The notes beneath the pieces were generated by a model. That model had not been told where the DNA came from. It searched no databases and was given only the letters and a program-made list of their open reading frames with translations. Below, in pieces: positions 8,316 through 19,800 of a stretch of DNA of 64,000 bases. The stretch comes from Chitinophaga sancti. GTDB lineage: Bacteria; Bacteroidota; Bacteroidia; Chitinophagales; Chitinophagaceae. The DNA is taken from contig NZ_CP139247.1 of the NCBI RefSeq assembly GCF_034087045.1, forward strand, positions 5,234,001 through 5,298,000. Reading direction: 5' to 3'. Positions within the stretch are counted from its first letter, which is position 1; every line of letters begins with the position of its first letter. A program made the translations under genes and the position numbers.

Positions 8316-8915
8316 ATGAGAAAAATAGAACTGGAAATAGTTGCCCTTTCGCACAGCATTACACAAACACATTCATACGCCGTCGTACTGGGGGAAGTGA
8401 ACGGTTTGCGCAGATTACCTATTGTAATAGGTGGATTCGAGGCACAAGCCATTGCTGTAGCGCTTGAAAAAATGCAACCCAGCCGCCCACTGACACACGA
8501 TCTGATGAAAAACTTTATGAATGCATTCAACATTGAATTACACGAAGTGGTCATCAGCAATTTGCAGGAAGGGATTTTTTATTCAAAACTGGTCTGCTAC
8601 AGTAATGATGAAACCATTGAGATAGATTCACGTACTTCCGATGCATTGGCATTAGCCGTACGTTTTGGTTGTCCCATCTTTACTTACGAAAATATCCTGA
8701 ACAGTGCCGGTATCTTACTCGATGACCCTGCCGGCAAGAAAGGTTTGAAACCTGTCACACCGACCATTTCAGAACACGAAAAAGGCGCTGAGGATGATCT
8801 GAAAGTCCTGAACCTGGATGAGCTTACACAACTGCTGCAGGAAGTATTGGAACAGGAAGATTATATCCGGGCGATCGCGATACGCGATGAGATCAATAGC
8901 CGGAAGAGCAGATAA
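8316..8915 (+). CDS. bifunctional nuclease family protein (DUF151) with UVR motif
   Basis: A 199-residue cytoplasmic protein. Residues 1-135 are a BFN (DUF151) domain, with the recognisable core LPIVIGGFEAQAIA, RPLTHDLMKNFM and SRTSDALALAVR. The C-terminus (about 158-197) carries a UvrB/UvrC-type UVR helical hairpin (LLQEVLEQEDYIRAIAIRDEIN). Some plant and archaeal family members have been described as dual DNase/RNase enzymes; the role in Bacteroidota is not established. It is followed 18 bases later by ispE and probably co-transcribed. The ATG at 8316 gives the standard family start MRKIELEIVAL. Confidence 0.9.
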   Translation: MRKIELEIVALSHSITQTHSYAVVLGEVNGLRRLPIVIGGFEAQAIAVALEKMQPSRPLTHDLMKNFMNAFNIELHEVVISNLQEGIFYSKLVCYSNDETIEIDSRTSDALALAVRFGCPIFTYENILNSAGILLDDPAGKKGLKPVTPTISEHEKGAEDDLKVLNLDELTQLLQEVLEQEDYIRAIAIRDEINSRKSR

Positions 8916-8933
8916 ATTATACCTTTTTTCCGC

Positions 8934-9728
8934 ATGATCGTTTTTCCAAATTGCAAGATAAATCTGGGTCTGCATATTATTCGCAGGCGTGCGGATGGTT
9001 TTCATGACCTGGAAACGGTATTCTATCCTTTGCAGCTCACAGATGCGCTGGAGGTATTGAGTCCGGGAACGTTACAATTTAACAGCAGTGGTATTGCGAT
9101 ACCAGGTGCTGCAAATGATAATTTGTGCCTGAAGGCGTGGCATTTGCTAAAGAAGGATTTCCCTTCTATTCCAGAAGTGGATATACATCTGCATAAGCAT
9201 ATTCCAATTGGCGCAGGGTTGGGCGGTGGTTCGGCAGATGCAGCGTTTATGCTGATACATTTGAATCAGCGTTTTCAGCTGGGATTGACAACGGAGCAGC
9301 TGGTGGAGTATGCTGCTGTGCTGGGGAGTGATTGCCCGTTTTTTGTGTTGAATAAAGCTTGTTATGCCACAGGGCGTGGCGAGGTAATGACACCAGTGGA
9401 ACTTGATTTAAAAGAATGGACCTTTGTGCTGGTGTACCCGGACATACATGTGAATACGGGGTGGGCGTTTAAGCAACTGACGCCGGGGGAGCCGGATATT
9501 TCTTTGCTGGAGGTGATAAAGCGGCCGGTGGCGGAATGGAATAGATTGATGAAGAATGATTTTGAGATTCCAATATTTAGTGCGCATCCGGAATTAGCAC
9601 AAATTAAAGAGGAAATGTATAAACAGGGTGCAGTGTATGCGACGATGAGTGGAAGTGGTTCGGCGATAGTGGGGATTTTTCCGAAGGGAGGGAAATTTGA
9701 AACGGATTATAAATCATTTATAATATAA
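8934..9728 (+). CDS. ispE: 4-(cytidine 5'-diphospho)-2-C-methyl-D-erythritol kinase IspE
   Basis: A 264-residue GHMP-family kinase for the ATP-dependent phosphorylation of CDP-methylerythritol at the 2-position, the fourth step of the MEP isoprenoid pathway. Visible: N-terminal PNCKINLGLHIIRRRADGFHDL (substrate-binding Lys and Asn), the glycine-rich ATP loop PIGAGLGGGSADAAF (about 91-105), and the C-terminal GHMP motif MSGSGSAIVG. It lies 18 bases after the DUF151 gene. Slightly shorter than the E. coli enzyme but typical for Bacteroidota. A pair of alternative hairpins follows the stop. Confidence 0.96.
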   Translation: MIVFPNCKINLGLHIIRRRADGFHDLETVFYPLQLTDALEVLSPGTLQFNSSGIAIPGAANDNLCLKAWHLLKKDFPSIPEVDIHLHKHIPIGAGLGGGSADAAFMLIHLNQRFQLGLTTEQLVEYAAVLGSDCPFFVLNKACYATGRGEVMTPVELDLKEWTFVLVYPDIHVNTGWAFKQLTPGEPDISLLEVIKRPVAEWNRLMKNDFEIPIFSAHPELAQIKEEMYKQGAVYATMSGSGSAIVGIFPKGGKFETDYKSFII

Positions 9729-9781
9729 AAAAGCGCTTTCGGCTCAGGGAAAAGTGCTTTTTTTGCGTGAGCCGAAAGCGG
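9728..9781. terminator. overlapping alternative hairpins after ispE
   Basis: Two stems share bases 9735-9740 and cannot form together. The first pairs 9728-9740 with 9753-9765 (one G-U) and is followed by a T-run, like a terminator. The second is a perfect 13-bp stem, 9735-9747 with 9769-9781. The first probably terminates ispE transcription; the second would act as an antiterminator or mRNA-end structure. Confidence 0.6.
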
Positions 9782-9794
9782 ACTGGAAATAAAT

Positions 9795-9830
9795 AAAAGA
9801 GCCGGTGCTATACAGCACCGGCTCTTTTTG
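9795..9830. terminator. bidirectional terminator between ispE and rplT
   Basis: A perfect 15-bp stem (9795-9809 with 9814-9828), loop ATAC, flanked by A- and T-runs. It sits 25 bases beyond the rplT stop on the minus strand and mainly serves rpmI-rplT. Confidence 0.85.
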
Positions 9831-9852
9831 TTGTATCGTTGGAGGCTACCGC

Positions 9853-10197
9853 TTATTTAACGGTTGCTACGAGCTTCTTGAAAGTCTCAGGCTCATTCAT
9901 AGCCAGATCAGCCAATACCTTTCTATTCAGATCGATATTCTTAACTGACAGCTTGTGGATGAACTCAGAATAAGTGATACCTTCAGCACGAACTGCAGCG
10001 TTAATACGCGCGATCCACAACTGACGGTAGTTTCTCTTCTTTAATTTACGGCCTACATAGCTATATGTAAGACCTTTCTCCAATACGTTCTTGGCTACGG
10101 TATAAACGTTTTTACGTTTACCATAAAAACCTTTGGCCTGCTTTAAAATTTTCTTCCTGCGGGCTCTGGAAGCAACTGCATTTACTGAACGAGGCAT
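9853..10197 (-). CDS. rplT: 50S ribosomal protein L20
   Basis: A 114-residue, highly basic 23S rRNA-binding protein needed early in 50S assembly. The typical start [19 protein letters not shown] and the segment [19 protein letters not shown] identify it; the length is standard. It lies 49 bases downstream of rpmI on the same strand, ending the rpmI-rplT unit. Bacterial L20 often represses its own operon by binding the rpmI leader; no such structure was resolved here. The gene is separated from infC and thrS, its usual neighbours, by about 25.5 kb. Confidence 0.98.
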   Translation of the reverse strand: MPRSVNAVASRARRKKILKQAKGFYGKRKNVYTVAKNVLEKGLTYSYVGRKLKKRNYRQLWIARINAAVRAEGITYSEFIHKLSVKNIDLNRKVLADLAMNEPETFKKLVATVK

Positions 10198-10246
10198 TTT
10201 GTGCTCTTTTTTCCGTTTTAGTTAATAATAATTCTGAAAACTCCGA

Positions 10247-10444
10247 CTATCTGAGTGCGAGCATTCTCTTTACGAGATCCAGGTTAGCGGAACTAACCAG
10301 GCTGCTACCTCTCAGGTGGCGTTTTCTTTTGGTAGCTTTCTTGGTCAGCAAGTGACTTTTGAAGGCATTATACCGCTTAATCTGTCCGCTCCCGGTTACC
10401 TTGAAGGTCTTCTTAGCCCGGGAATGAGTCTTTACTTTGGGCAT
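10247..10444 (-). CDS. rpmI: 50S ribosomal protein L35
   Basis: A 65-residue basic ribosomal protein. [20 protein letters not shown] at the start and [11 protein letters not shown] near the end match L35, and the length is normal. It is the first gene of the rpmI-rplT unit. infC is not immediately upstream as in the classical operon, so this pair must use its own promoter; a TACCTTTG box lies 20 bases upstream on the minus strand. Confidence 0.97.
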   Translation of the reverse strand: MPKVKTHSRAKKTFKVTGSGQIKRYNAFKSHLLTKKATKRKRHLRGSSLVSSANLDLVKRMLALR

Positions 10445-10464
10445 CTTACATCAAATTTGGTCTG

Positions 10465-10472
10465 CAAAGGTA
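10465..10472 (-). promoter_or_regulatory. -7 box of the rpmI-rplT promoter
   Basis: Read on the minus strand, this is TACCTTTG, an exact TAnnTTTG match 20 bases upstream of the rpmI ATG. No TTTG at exactly 19-21 bases upstream is seen, so the -33 element is weak or absent. Confidence 0.5.
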
Positions 10473-10879
10473 GATAAATAATTGATACAACAATCCTCAA
10501 ATATAACTTTTTTATTCACGGAATGAAGATGTGGATAACTTTTTTTCTCAAATATAAAAATAATTTTAGCCCCATTAAGTAGCTGAAAATCAAAATTCCT
10601 CTCCCCCATTACTTCCATTTCTGCTTTTATATATTAGGTTATAAGTAATACACATTTTTTCTATTTACTATATTAGTGTTAATTTTAATTTCAAAATAGT
10701 ATTATTTAAAGCCATATCGTAAAACTTAACCAGGCCTATGAAAGCACTTTACACTTCATGGATCGCCTACTCCGTAAGGAGTTGGTTGCTTTTTCACCCT
10801 CAAAAATATGAAAGACCGCAAAGAGCGCCCGATTGTTAATCCAGCCCTCTCTGATAGTTTTTTCCCAAAATAATTGAAG
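10473..10879. other. AT-rich intergenic region between rpmI and the giant surface-protein gene
   Basis: About 400 bases between divergent genes. It holds one perfect DnaA-box-like 9-mer (TGTGGATAA, 10530-10538), a near-match in the other orientation (TTATTCACG, 10512-10520), long A/T stretches with no clear TAnnTTTG for the plus strand, and two short ATG frames (10738-10839, 33 codons; 10808-10873, 21 codons). The second ends 6 bases before the ATG at 10880. No RNA gene or terminator was recognised. Confidence 0.5.
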
Positions 10880-13800
10880 ATGAAAAAGATTCTAATCCTA
10901 TTATATAGCTGTTTGTTCCTCGCCATGGGTATAGCGCGGGCGCAAACGCTGTATTTCAACATACCGGATACGGTATGTATGTCAACTAATAATAGTACTG
11001 CGGATCAGGCCAAATTTGTTAGTATGAACGCCGTGCTGTCAAGTAACCAGAACGGCAAGGCAACCTGGACGATCACGACGCCAACAGGATCAGATGCAGA
11101 TTATACAATCCTGTACTCTGATGTCAATTCTACCGACAAGTCCACTCAGCTAACAGGAACCCAGGCCCTGACGATCCAGTTCCTCACTGCCGGTACTTAC
11201 ACCTTTAAAGTTGTACTCAAAAGAACAAATGGTGCTGACATTACTTCGACTAAAACAGTCGTGGCTGTAGACTGTACCATTTCGACCTGTAGTGGCGGTA
11301 ATGCCGAAATGCCCGGTTTCTCGGAGAACTTTGGTACCCTGCCGGCCAATACTTCAAGAATGGCCTATTCGCCTTCTTCCGCTATTACATATATTTATCA
11401 GGGTTCAGGTGACCTGAACGATAACTATTATGCAATATCCAATACTACACAGCTTAGACCTGAATGGGTAGCTGCCCTGGACCATAGCGGTTTAACCCGC
11501 GGTGGTATGCTGGTGGCCAACTCAGATTATACGCCCAGTATCTTCTTCCAGAAAGAAGTGACTGGCCTTTGTCGTGGTTCTGTTTATAACTTCAGCGCCT
11601 GGCTCCTTAACACGGATAGCTCCTCTGTATTAAACAACAATTGCGTAAACGGTTATAAATACGCAGGGGTCACCTTCCAGGTACTGAATGCGGCAAATAC
11701 CAGTCAGGTACTCGCAGAATTTAAAACCTATGCGGTATCGATGAACATCAAGAAAACTCAATGGCAAAGGTATGGTGGTTCATTCACTGTACCTTCCGGC
11801 GTTACAGATGTTCTGGTAAGGATCAAAAACAATTTCGACGGTGGTTGTGGTAACGATATTGCGGTTGATGATATCGAATTCCAATATTGTAGCCCCGTTA
11901 TCACAGCACAGATTGAAGGCCAGGCCGATAACCTGAAAGAGGTATTGTGTGAAGGCGCTCCTACCGTGATCACATCCGCTTATACACCTTCTACCTATTT
12001 CACTAACCCGGAGTACCAGTGGGAAATGTCTGATGATGGTGGTGTGACCTGGTTCAACGTACCTTATGGTACTGCGAACAACGACACCCTCTTTATCGCT
12101 GAAGGTGAACTGACTGCTACCAAAACGGAAGCAGCAGATTATTATTTCCGTGTAAGGATCTACGAGAGTGGTAGCTCTTCAGAAACCTGTGCTTCCCCTT
12201 CCTCTGCGGTCAAAATTACCATCCTCCCGATGCCAACCCTTTACCTGACCAAGAGCCAGGTGTGTGAGGGCGCCACTGTCGAGTTGCAGGCTTCAGGCGG
12301 TTTTGATGAATTTAAATGGAGCGATACCTCTTATGTCGGTCCTAAACGTTCGATTACACTGATTTCTGATACCACCATTACCGTATATGGATATATTTAT
12401 TATGGTATTGATGGTGGTAAAACCTGTGTGGACTCCAATAGCGCAAGCATTAATGTTGATGATAAACCTACAGTGGAAATCTCTGCAACACCAACCTCTA
12501 TTTGCGTGGGCAGCAGAGTTACCTTCTCTATCAACGACACATTATCAGCTATAATTCCTACTGGCGGCCATATATATTGGTATAAGGGTGCCGATTCTAC
12601 TGGCGTATTGCTGACAGATTTTAATGATCTGACATCGATGACTTATACAACAGAGACGATCGCAGATAGTGTATTTACAGTCGTCGTCAAATCGGGTGAG
12701 TGTATCGTGCAGTCCGAACCATTCCATGTGAAACTCACAGATATTCCGGCGCCACCTGCGGGTAAGCACCTGATTAAGTGTGTGGAAAACGGAAGCAGTA
12801 CGTTCACACCAGGCCGTACACAGATTACCGGTACATCAGGAACGTGGTCATATATAGCTGTGGAAGGACCCGGTGTGTCTGATCCGAGCAACGTTGACTT
12901 CGCTGATTACATTACCGGTAATAAAAATAACCCGGGTGCTACTTTTACATTGTTGCATGCCGGTACCACCGTATACCTCCAATATACTGTGAAAGCTACC
13001 GCCAACTCTTCTTGTATTGGTTATGCATACGATACGCTGACACTCGTAGCTGGCGCTTCTGCTGCTTATGCAGGTGAGGACACCATCCAGTGTGGTACTT
13101 CGAATGTATTTACAATGACGGCCACGCCTCCTAATACCGACGCAACCGGCATATTTGCAGAAGAAGGTACCTGGACGGTGATCTCCGGTAATGGTGTAAC
13201 CATCGATGATATCCATGCTTATAATACAACTGTAACGGTAACTCCTATTGGCACACCTCAGGATGTAGTACTGCAATGGAGCATCGCGAATACCACAGGT
13301 TGTGCTACCACTACTGACGAAGTGACCCTGCACTATACAGCTGTTCCTACAGTGACCCTGAAACCGGTGACCATCTGTAATACTGCAACTTCCTTCTCAC
13401 TGGATACAACTGCGACTACAGGTAATCCTTTATATTATAGTATCGCTGCTGCCGGCACAGGTGCAATGCCTGGGTTCAGCGCGGTTGCTGAAACACCAAT
13501 TACTACCTGGCCAATCACTGTTGCTATTCCGAGCGGTGTTGCTGCAGGGACTTACAACTTCCTGCTGACCGTAAGGAATGATTATGGTGGTTGTACCAAT
13601 ACAATTCCATTCTCTGTAAACGTAGAATCACCTACCACTGATCCTACCGGCGTGACCGTTAGTTCTCCGAACATTTGTACCACTGGCTCTACTACCCTGA
13701 CCGTAACAGGTGGTAACCTGGGTAAAAACCCGGATGGTACCGATGCGGCACAATGGGTATGGTACGAAGGCGGTTGTGGTACCGGTACTGCTATCGGTAC

Positions 13801-16800
13801 GGGTGCGACAATCACGGTGACTGTTTCTGCTACCACTACATTCTATGTAAGAGCAGAAGGTGCCGGCTTATGTGCGAATTCAGCCTGTGCTAGTGGAACT
13901 GTTACTGTATACACTGCTCCTGCTACGTCCAATGCAGGTGTTGACCAGACACATTGTAACGACTCTCTGTTCACCATGGCAGCTAACACAGCTACTATCG
14001 GTTCAGGTGAATGGACCCTGATAAGCGGTAAAGCAACCATCACTACTTCATCCAGCCCAACCACTACAGTGTTTGTACTGGCTGGTGATACTGCTACACT
14101 GGCATGGACCATTACGAATGGTGCCTGTACTACTTCAGACCAGGTGGTGCTGATCAACTACAAACAACCAGTTCAGGCAAATGCCGGTCCTGATTCTATC
14201 ATGCAGTGTGCTAATAATACCTTTACAATGCAGGCGACAATACCTGCCATCGGTACCGGTACCTGGTCCACCTTCACAGGTAGCAAAGCCACCATCACTA
14301 CAGGCATGTTTAACAATCCTGCAGCTACGGTGACCTTAGCCGCTGGTGATACTGCAACTTTAATATGGACAGTGACCAACGGAACCTGTTCTTCTCACGA
14401 CTACGTAAAACTGATTAACTACGCTACTCCGACTACTGCCAATGCAGGTCCGGATACGATTAAACAGTGTATGACGCCTGCCTTCACCATGTCCGCAACT
14501 GCACCTACCATTGGTACAGGTAAGTGGTCTGTGAAGAGTGGTACTCCTGTTATTGCAGCGGCAGACAGCAGCAAAGTAAATGCTGTGATCACCGTTGCAG
14601 ATGGAACTACTGCTATTCTTTACTGGACTGTCACCAACGGTACATGTTCTTCTAAAGACAGCATTGTATTAATTAACTACCAGAGCCCGGATCCTGCTAA
14701 CGCTGGTCTGGATTCAATCATTCAGTGTAATAACGCTACCTTCACAATGGCAGCGACTACACCTAATCCAGCCACAGCAACAGGTACATGGTCCCTCTTT
14801 ACCGGTAGCGCGGCAAGCATCGCTGCTGCTGATATAAATAAGATCAATGCTATCATTACCCTGCCAGCCGGCGACACCGCCACGGCTATCTGGACAGTGA
14901 CAAATGGCGTATGTTCCAGCTCTGATTATATCTTCCTGAAGAATTACCAGGCGCCTTCTACGGCACAAGCTGGTCCAGATTCAACTAAGCATTGTGCGGA
15001 TGGTACTTTCACCATGTCTGCCACTGCACCTACCATCGGTACCGGTACCTGGACCGTGTCCAAGCCAACTGCTACCATCACAAATCCAACCAGCACCACC
15101 GCTATCATCACAGTTCCTGTTGGCGACAGCGTAATGGCTTACTGGACAGTTGTAAATGGTACCTGTTCTTCTATAGATAGCGTGAAACTGGTGAACTATG
15201 TAAAACCAGCCGACGCAGATGCGGGTCCTGACCAGCACCTGTGTAGCGCTACCAGCTTCACCATGGCGGCTAATACACCTTCTGTAGCTACTGCTTACGG
15301 TGTATGGACCCAGCCAGCCGGTTCTACTGCTACTATCACTAACGTAACCAGCCCGACCACGACTGTGACCATCCCTGTGGGTGACAGCAGTATGTTGTTC
15401 TGGACAATTACCAACGGTGCCTGTACAGATGTAGATACTGTCTGGATTGTGAACAACAATCCGCCAGCGGCTGCCAATGCCGGTGTTGACACTATTAAAC
15501 AATGTAACAACGCTACTTTCGCCATGACGGCAAATGCACCTTCTGTAGCTGGTGCTACCGGTTACTGGACAGTGGTGTCTCCTTCTACTTATACCATCCC
15601 TGCTGCGGATGTAAACAATCCGACAGCTACGTTCTCTGTAACCGCAGGTACGACCGTAAAACTGAGATGGACAATAACTAACCTGGGATGTACTTCTACC
15701 GATAGCATTGTGCTGATCAACTACGAACAGCCAACTGCGGTAAGTGCGGGTGCAGACCAGACCAAGTGTGCGGGTACCGCCTTCGTAATGACTGCTTCTG
15801 CAGTAACCGTAACAGGTGCGACCGGTACATGGTATGTACGCAGCGGTAACGCAACAATCGCTACCGGCGAAGAACACAGCGAGAATGCCCACATCACTAT
15901 TCCAAACGGCGAATCTGCTGTATTAAGTTGGGTAGTGACAAACGGCACCTGCGCTGACTCTTCTTCTGTAACACTGACCAACCTCCTCACTCCTTCCAAT
16001 GCAAATGCAGGAGTGGATATCTATCATTGTAATGACAGTGCTTTCGTAATGGCGGCCAACGCTCCTGACGTAGCCGGTGCAACCGGTACCTGGACATTCG
16101 TTGGTACTACTACTGCTACACCAAGTGATCCGAACAGCCCAACTGCAACGATCATCGTTCCTGCAGGCGATAGCGTACTGGCTATCTGGACAATTACCAA
16201 CGGTACCTGTCCTACCAGCGATACAGTGAAACTGGTGAACTACATGTCACCAACTGCCGCTGCTTTACCAGCTGACATGCAACAGTGTATGACCACCACG
16301 TTCCCTGTTACAGCGAATGCGCCTGACGTACCTAATGCAGTGGGTCACTGGACAGTCGTAAAAGGTAACGCTACCTTCCCTGCGGCTGACTTAAACAGCA
16401 CATCTACTACTTTCACTGTGCCAAATGGTGATAGCGCTTATGTGACCTGGACCATTACAAACGGTCTGTGTCAGAGCGTAGATACGATCAGGTTATATAA
16501 CTATCAGCAACCTGTAACTGCGAACGCCGGTCCGGATTCTATCCGCCAGTGTAACAATGCTACCTTTACCATGCAGGCTACGGCAGCTTCTCCTGCTACC
16601 GCTGTAGGTAAATGGTCACTGTATCCTGGTAGCGCGGCCAGCTTCAGCGCAGCTGATTCTACCAATCCAGCTGCTGTATTTACACTGCCTGCCGGTGATA
16701 GCGCTACCGCTACCTGGACAGTGACAAACGGTGTCTGCTCTTCTTCTGACAAAGTACTGCTCATTAACAGCGCAATGCCAGACCAGGCGAATGCCGGTGT

Positions 16801-19800
16801 AGACTCCATGCGTCAGTGTAATAACACAACCTTCACCATGGCGGCTAACACGCCGACTGTAACAGGTGCTACCGGTAAATGGACACTCTCCAATACCCGT
16901 GCAACCATCGCAGCTGCTGATACCAGCAACCCAACAGCGGTGATCACCGTTCCTGTAGGTGATAGCGTTAAAGCTTACTGGACAATCACAAACGGTGCAT
17001 GTTCTACTATCGACAGCGTGAAACTGGTGAACTACGCACAACCAACCGCTGCCGATGCAGGTCCTGACCAACGTCAGTGTGCTACCACATCCTTTACTAT
17101 GGCGGCTAACACACCTGATGTAACAGGTGCTACCGGTAGATGGACAGTATCTAAAACTACTGCAACCATCACCAACCCAACCAGCCCGACCGCTACCATC
17201 ACCGTTCCTGTAGGCGACAGCGTAGTCGCTTACTGGACAATCACAAACGGTGTTTGTTCTTCTATCGACAGCGTGAAACTGATAGACGATGCAATGCCTG
17301 GTACGGCAAATGCTGGTCCTGCTCAGACACATTGTAACGACAGTGCCTTCACGATGGCGGCAAACACTGCAACTGCAGGTATTGGTGCATGGACCTTCTA
17401 CACAGGTACTACTGCAACGATTGCAGTTACAGATATAAATAATCCGACAGCTCAGATCTTCGTACCGGCTGGCGATACTGCTACTGCGATCTGGACGATC
17501 TCCAACGGCATATGTACTTCTACCAGCACTGTTCTTCTGAAGAATGATATGATGCCGGAAGCTGCAAATGCTGGTCCTGACCAGACACATTGTAACGATT
17601 CGCTCTTCCACATGGCGGCTACGCCTGGCGCAATCTCTACATCTACCGGTAAATGGACGGTAATCAGTGGTACTGCAACCATCGCAGCAACTGACCTGAA
17701 CAATCCAACTGCCAGCGTGATTGTGTTCGCAGGTACATCTGCTACCCTGCAGTGGACCCTGAGCAATGGTACATGTACTGGTACGCCAGCTACTGTAACC
17801 CTGACTAACCTGGGACCAGTACTGAACAATACCATCTCTGCCGATCAGACACTTTGTGCTTCTGAAGCACCAGCTGCCCTCACAGGTACGGTGGCACTGA
17901 GTGGTGGCAACGGTACCTATACTTACCAGTGGCAGATCAGTACGACCAGTGCAACCACCGGTTTCGCCAATGTAACAACAGGTACAGGCGGCACTGCTGC
18001 AACTTATACCCCTGCTACACTTACTGCTGATACTGTATGGTTCAGAAGAATCGTAACTTCCGGTTCCTGCACCAATACCATCAGCAACGTGGTGAAACTG
18101 AGAAGAATCACTACCTCTCCTGTAGTTGTATCTGTTCCGGCTTCCGTAACGACTAATTGCGTAGCTGGTAAAGACTACACTTCCCTGTTCGGTACACCGG
18201 TATTCAGTCACCAACCTTTCAGCAATGAAGCGCTGACTGTTACCTATACCGACAATACTCAAACGCCTGATGCATGTACTACACTCATCATGCGTACCTG
18301 GACAGCCGTTGACCGTTGTGGTCTCACAACTTCAGCCCAGCAGACCATCACTGTTGTTGATACCACTGCTCCTAAATTCACCACCGCCGCTCCGGCTAAC
18401 GTGACTGCAAGTTGTGACAACGTACCAGCTGCTGTAAACCTGACTGCTACCGACGATTGTTCCGGTACCCTGACCATCACACCGATTGAAACCCGCGTAG
18501 ACATCGCAGGTCAGTGCACAAGCAATTATTACCTGATCCGTAAATGGGTAGCGGTTGATAATTGTGGTAATGTAAGCGATACCCTGAGACAGACCGTTAC
18601 TGTGAAAGACACCACCGGTCCTGTATTCTCTGGTACTGCTCCTGCCAACGTAACCGTTGATTGTGACAAGGTACCTGCTGCGACTATCCTGACTGCTACT
18701 GATAACTGTACAACCGGTACTATCACTGTTACACCAGTGGATACCAGGCAGTCAATCTCCGGCAGCACATGCAGCAATACTTACCAGATCACCCGTACAT
18801 GGACTGCGACCGACGATTGTGGTAACAGCACTGTTCTGAAACAGATCATCACCGTAGTAGATACTACCCGACCAGTATTCAATACTATCCTGGTTGCAGA
18901 CACAACTGTGAACTGCGACGGCGTACCTGCACTGCCAACGATCACTGCTACAGACAACTGTTCTGCAAGTGTGAAAGTAACTGTTGCCCAGACCAAGGTA
19001 TTCCTGAGCACGACCTGCTCCAATAATTACCGCCTGACCCGTACCTGGACCGCTACCGACGATTGCGGAAACGTGGCTACGATGAAACAGGTAATTACTG
19101 TACAGGATACTACCAGACCAGCATTCACCATCACACCGCCAGGCGATACTACAGTAAGTTGTAGTGCAGTGCCAACACCGCCAGGCAACCTGTCAGCTAC
19201 TGACAACTGTAGTGCAACCAGCAATGTGAAGATCAGCTACTCCCAGACCCGTCAGTCTATCACCGGTGCCTGCGCAAGCAACTACCAGCTGATCAGAACA
19301 TGGGTAGCGAAAGATGAATGTGGTAATACCAACACTGTTCGTCAGGTGATCACAGTAGTAGATACCACCAAACCAGTGATCGATCCGGCTCCGGCTGCTG
19401 TTACTGTCACTTGTGGAGGTACTATACCAGCTGCTGCTACCCTGTACGCAACTGATAACTGCGATGGCAACTTCCCTAAGAAAGCAACCATGACCACCGA
19501 TCCATATACTGTGGATGCTTGTAACGGTTACACCATCACCAGAAGATGGAATGTATCTGATGCATGTGGTAATGCCGCGATCGAAAGAGTACAGATCATT
19601 ACTGTAGCAGCATGTCCTAAACCACAACTGGACGCTACGCTGCCAGCTAACTGTTCTGACAATACGAAGTTTGCATTGCAACTGCTGACCAAAGTAAACA
19701 AACCAACATTTACACTGCAGAGCGTATATCCTGCAGGTACCGTAACCACACCGAAGAGTCAGACCAGCAATGTGTTCGACCTGAATGGTGCAACACAGGC

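Noticed and set aside
10512..10538. Replication origin suggested by DnaA-box-like 9-mers
   Set aside because: Only one perfect and one imperfect box; one perfect match is not surprising in 64 kb, and no dnaA, dnaN, parAB or box cluster is present.
16616..18262. 548-codon open frame on the minus strand inside the giant gene
   Set aside because: It is exactly antisense to the repeat region, its protein is Cys/Ser/Arg-rich nonsense, and similar long antisense frames (for example 14981-15892) occur throughout the repeats because of their shared codon pattern.
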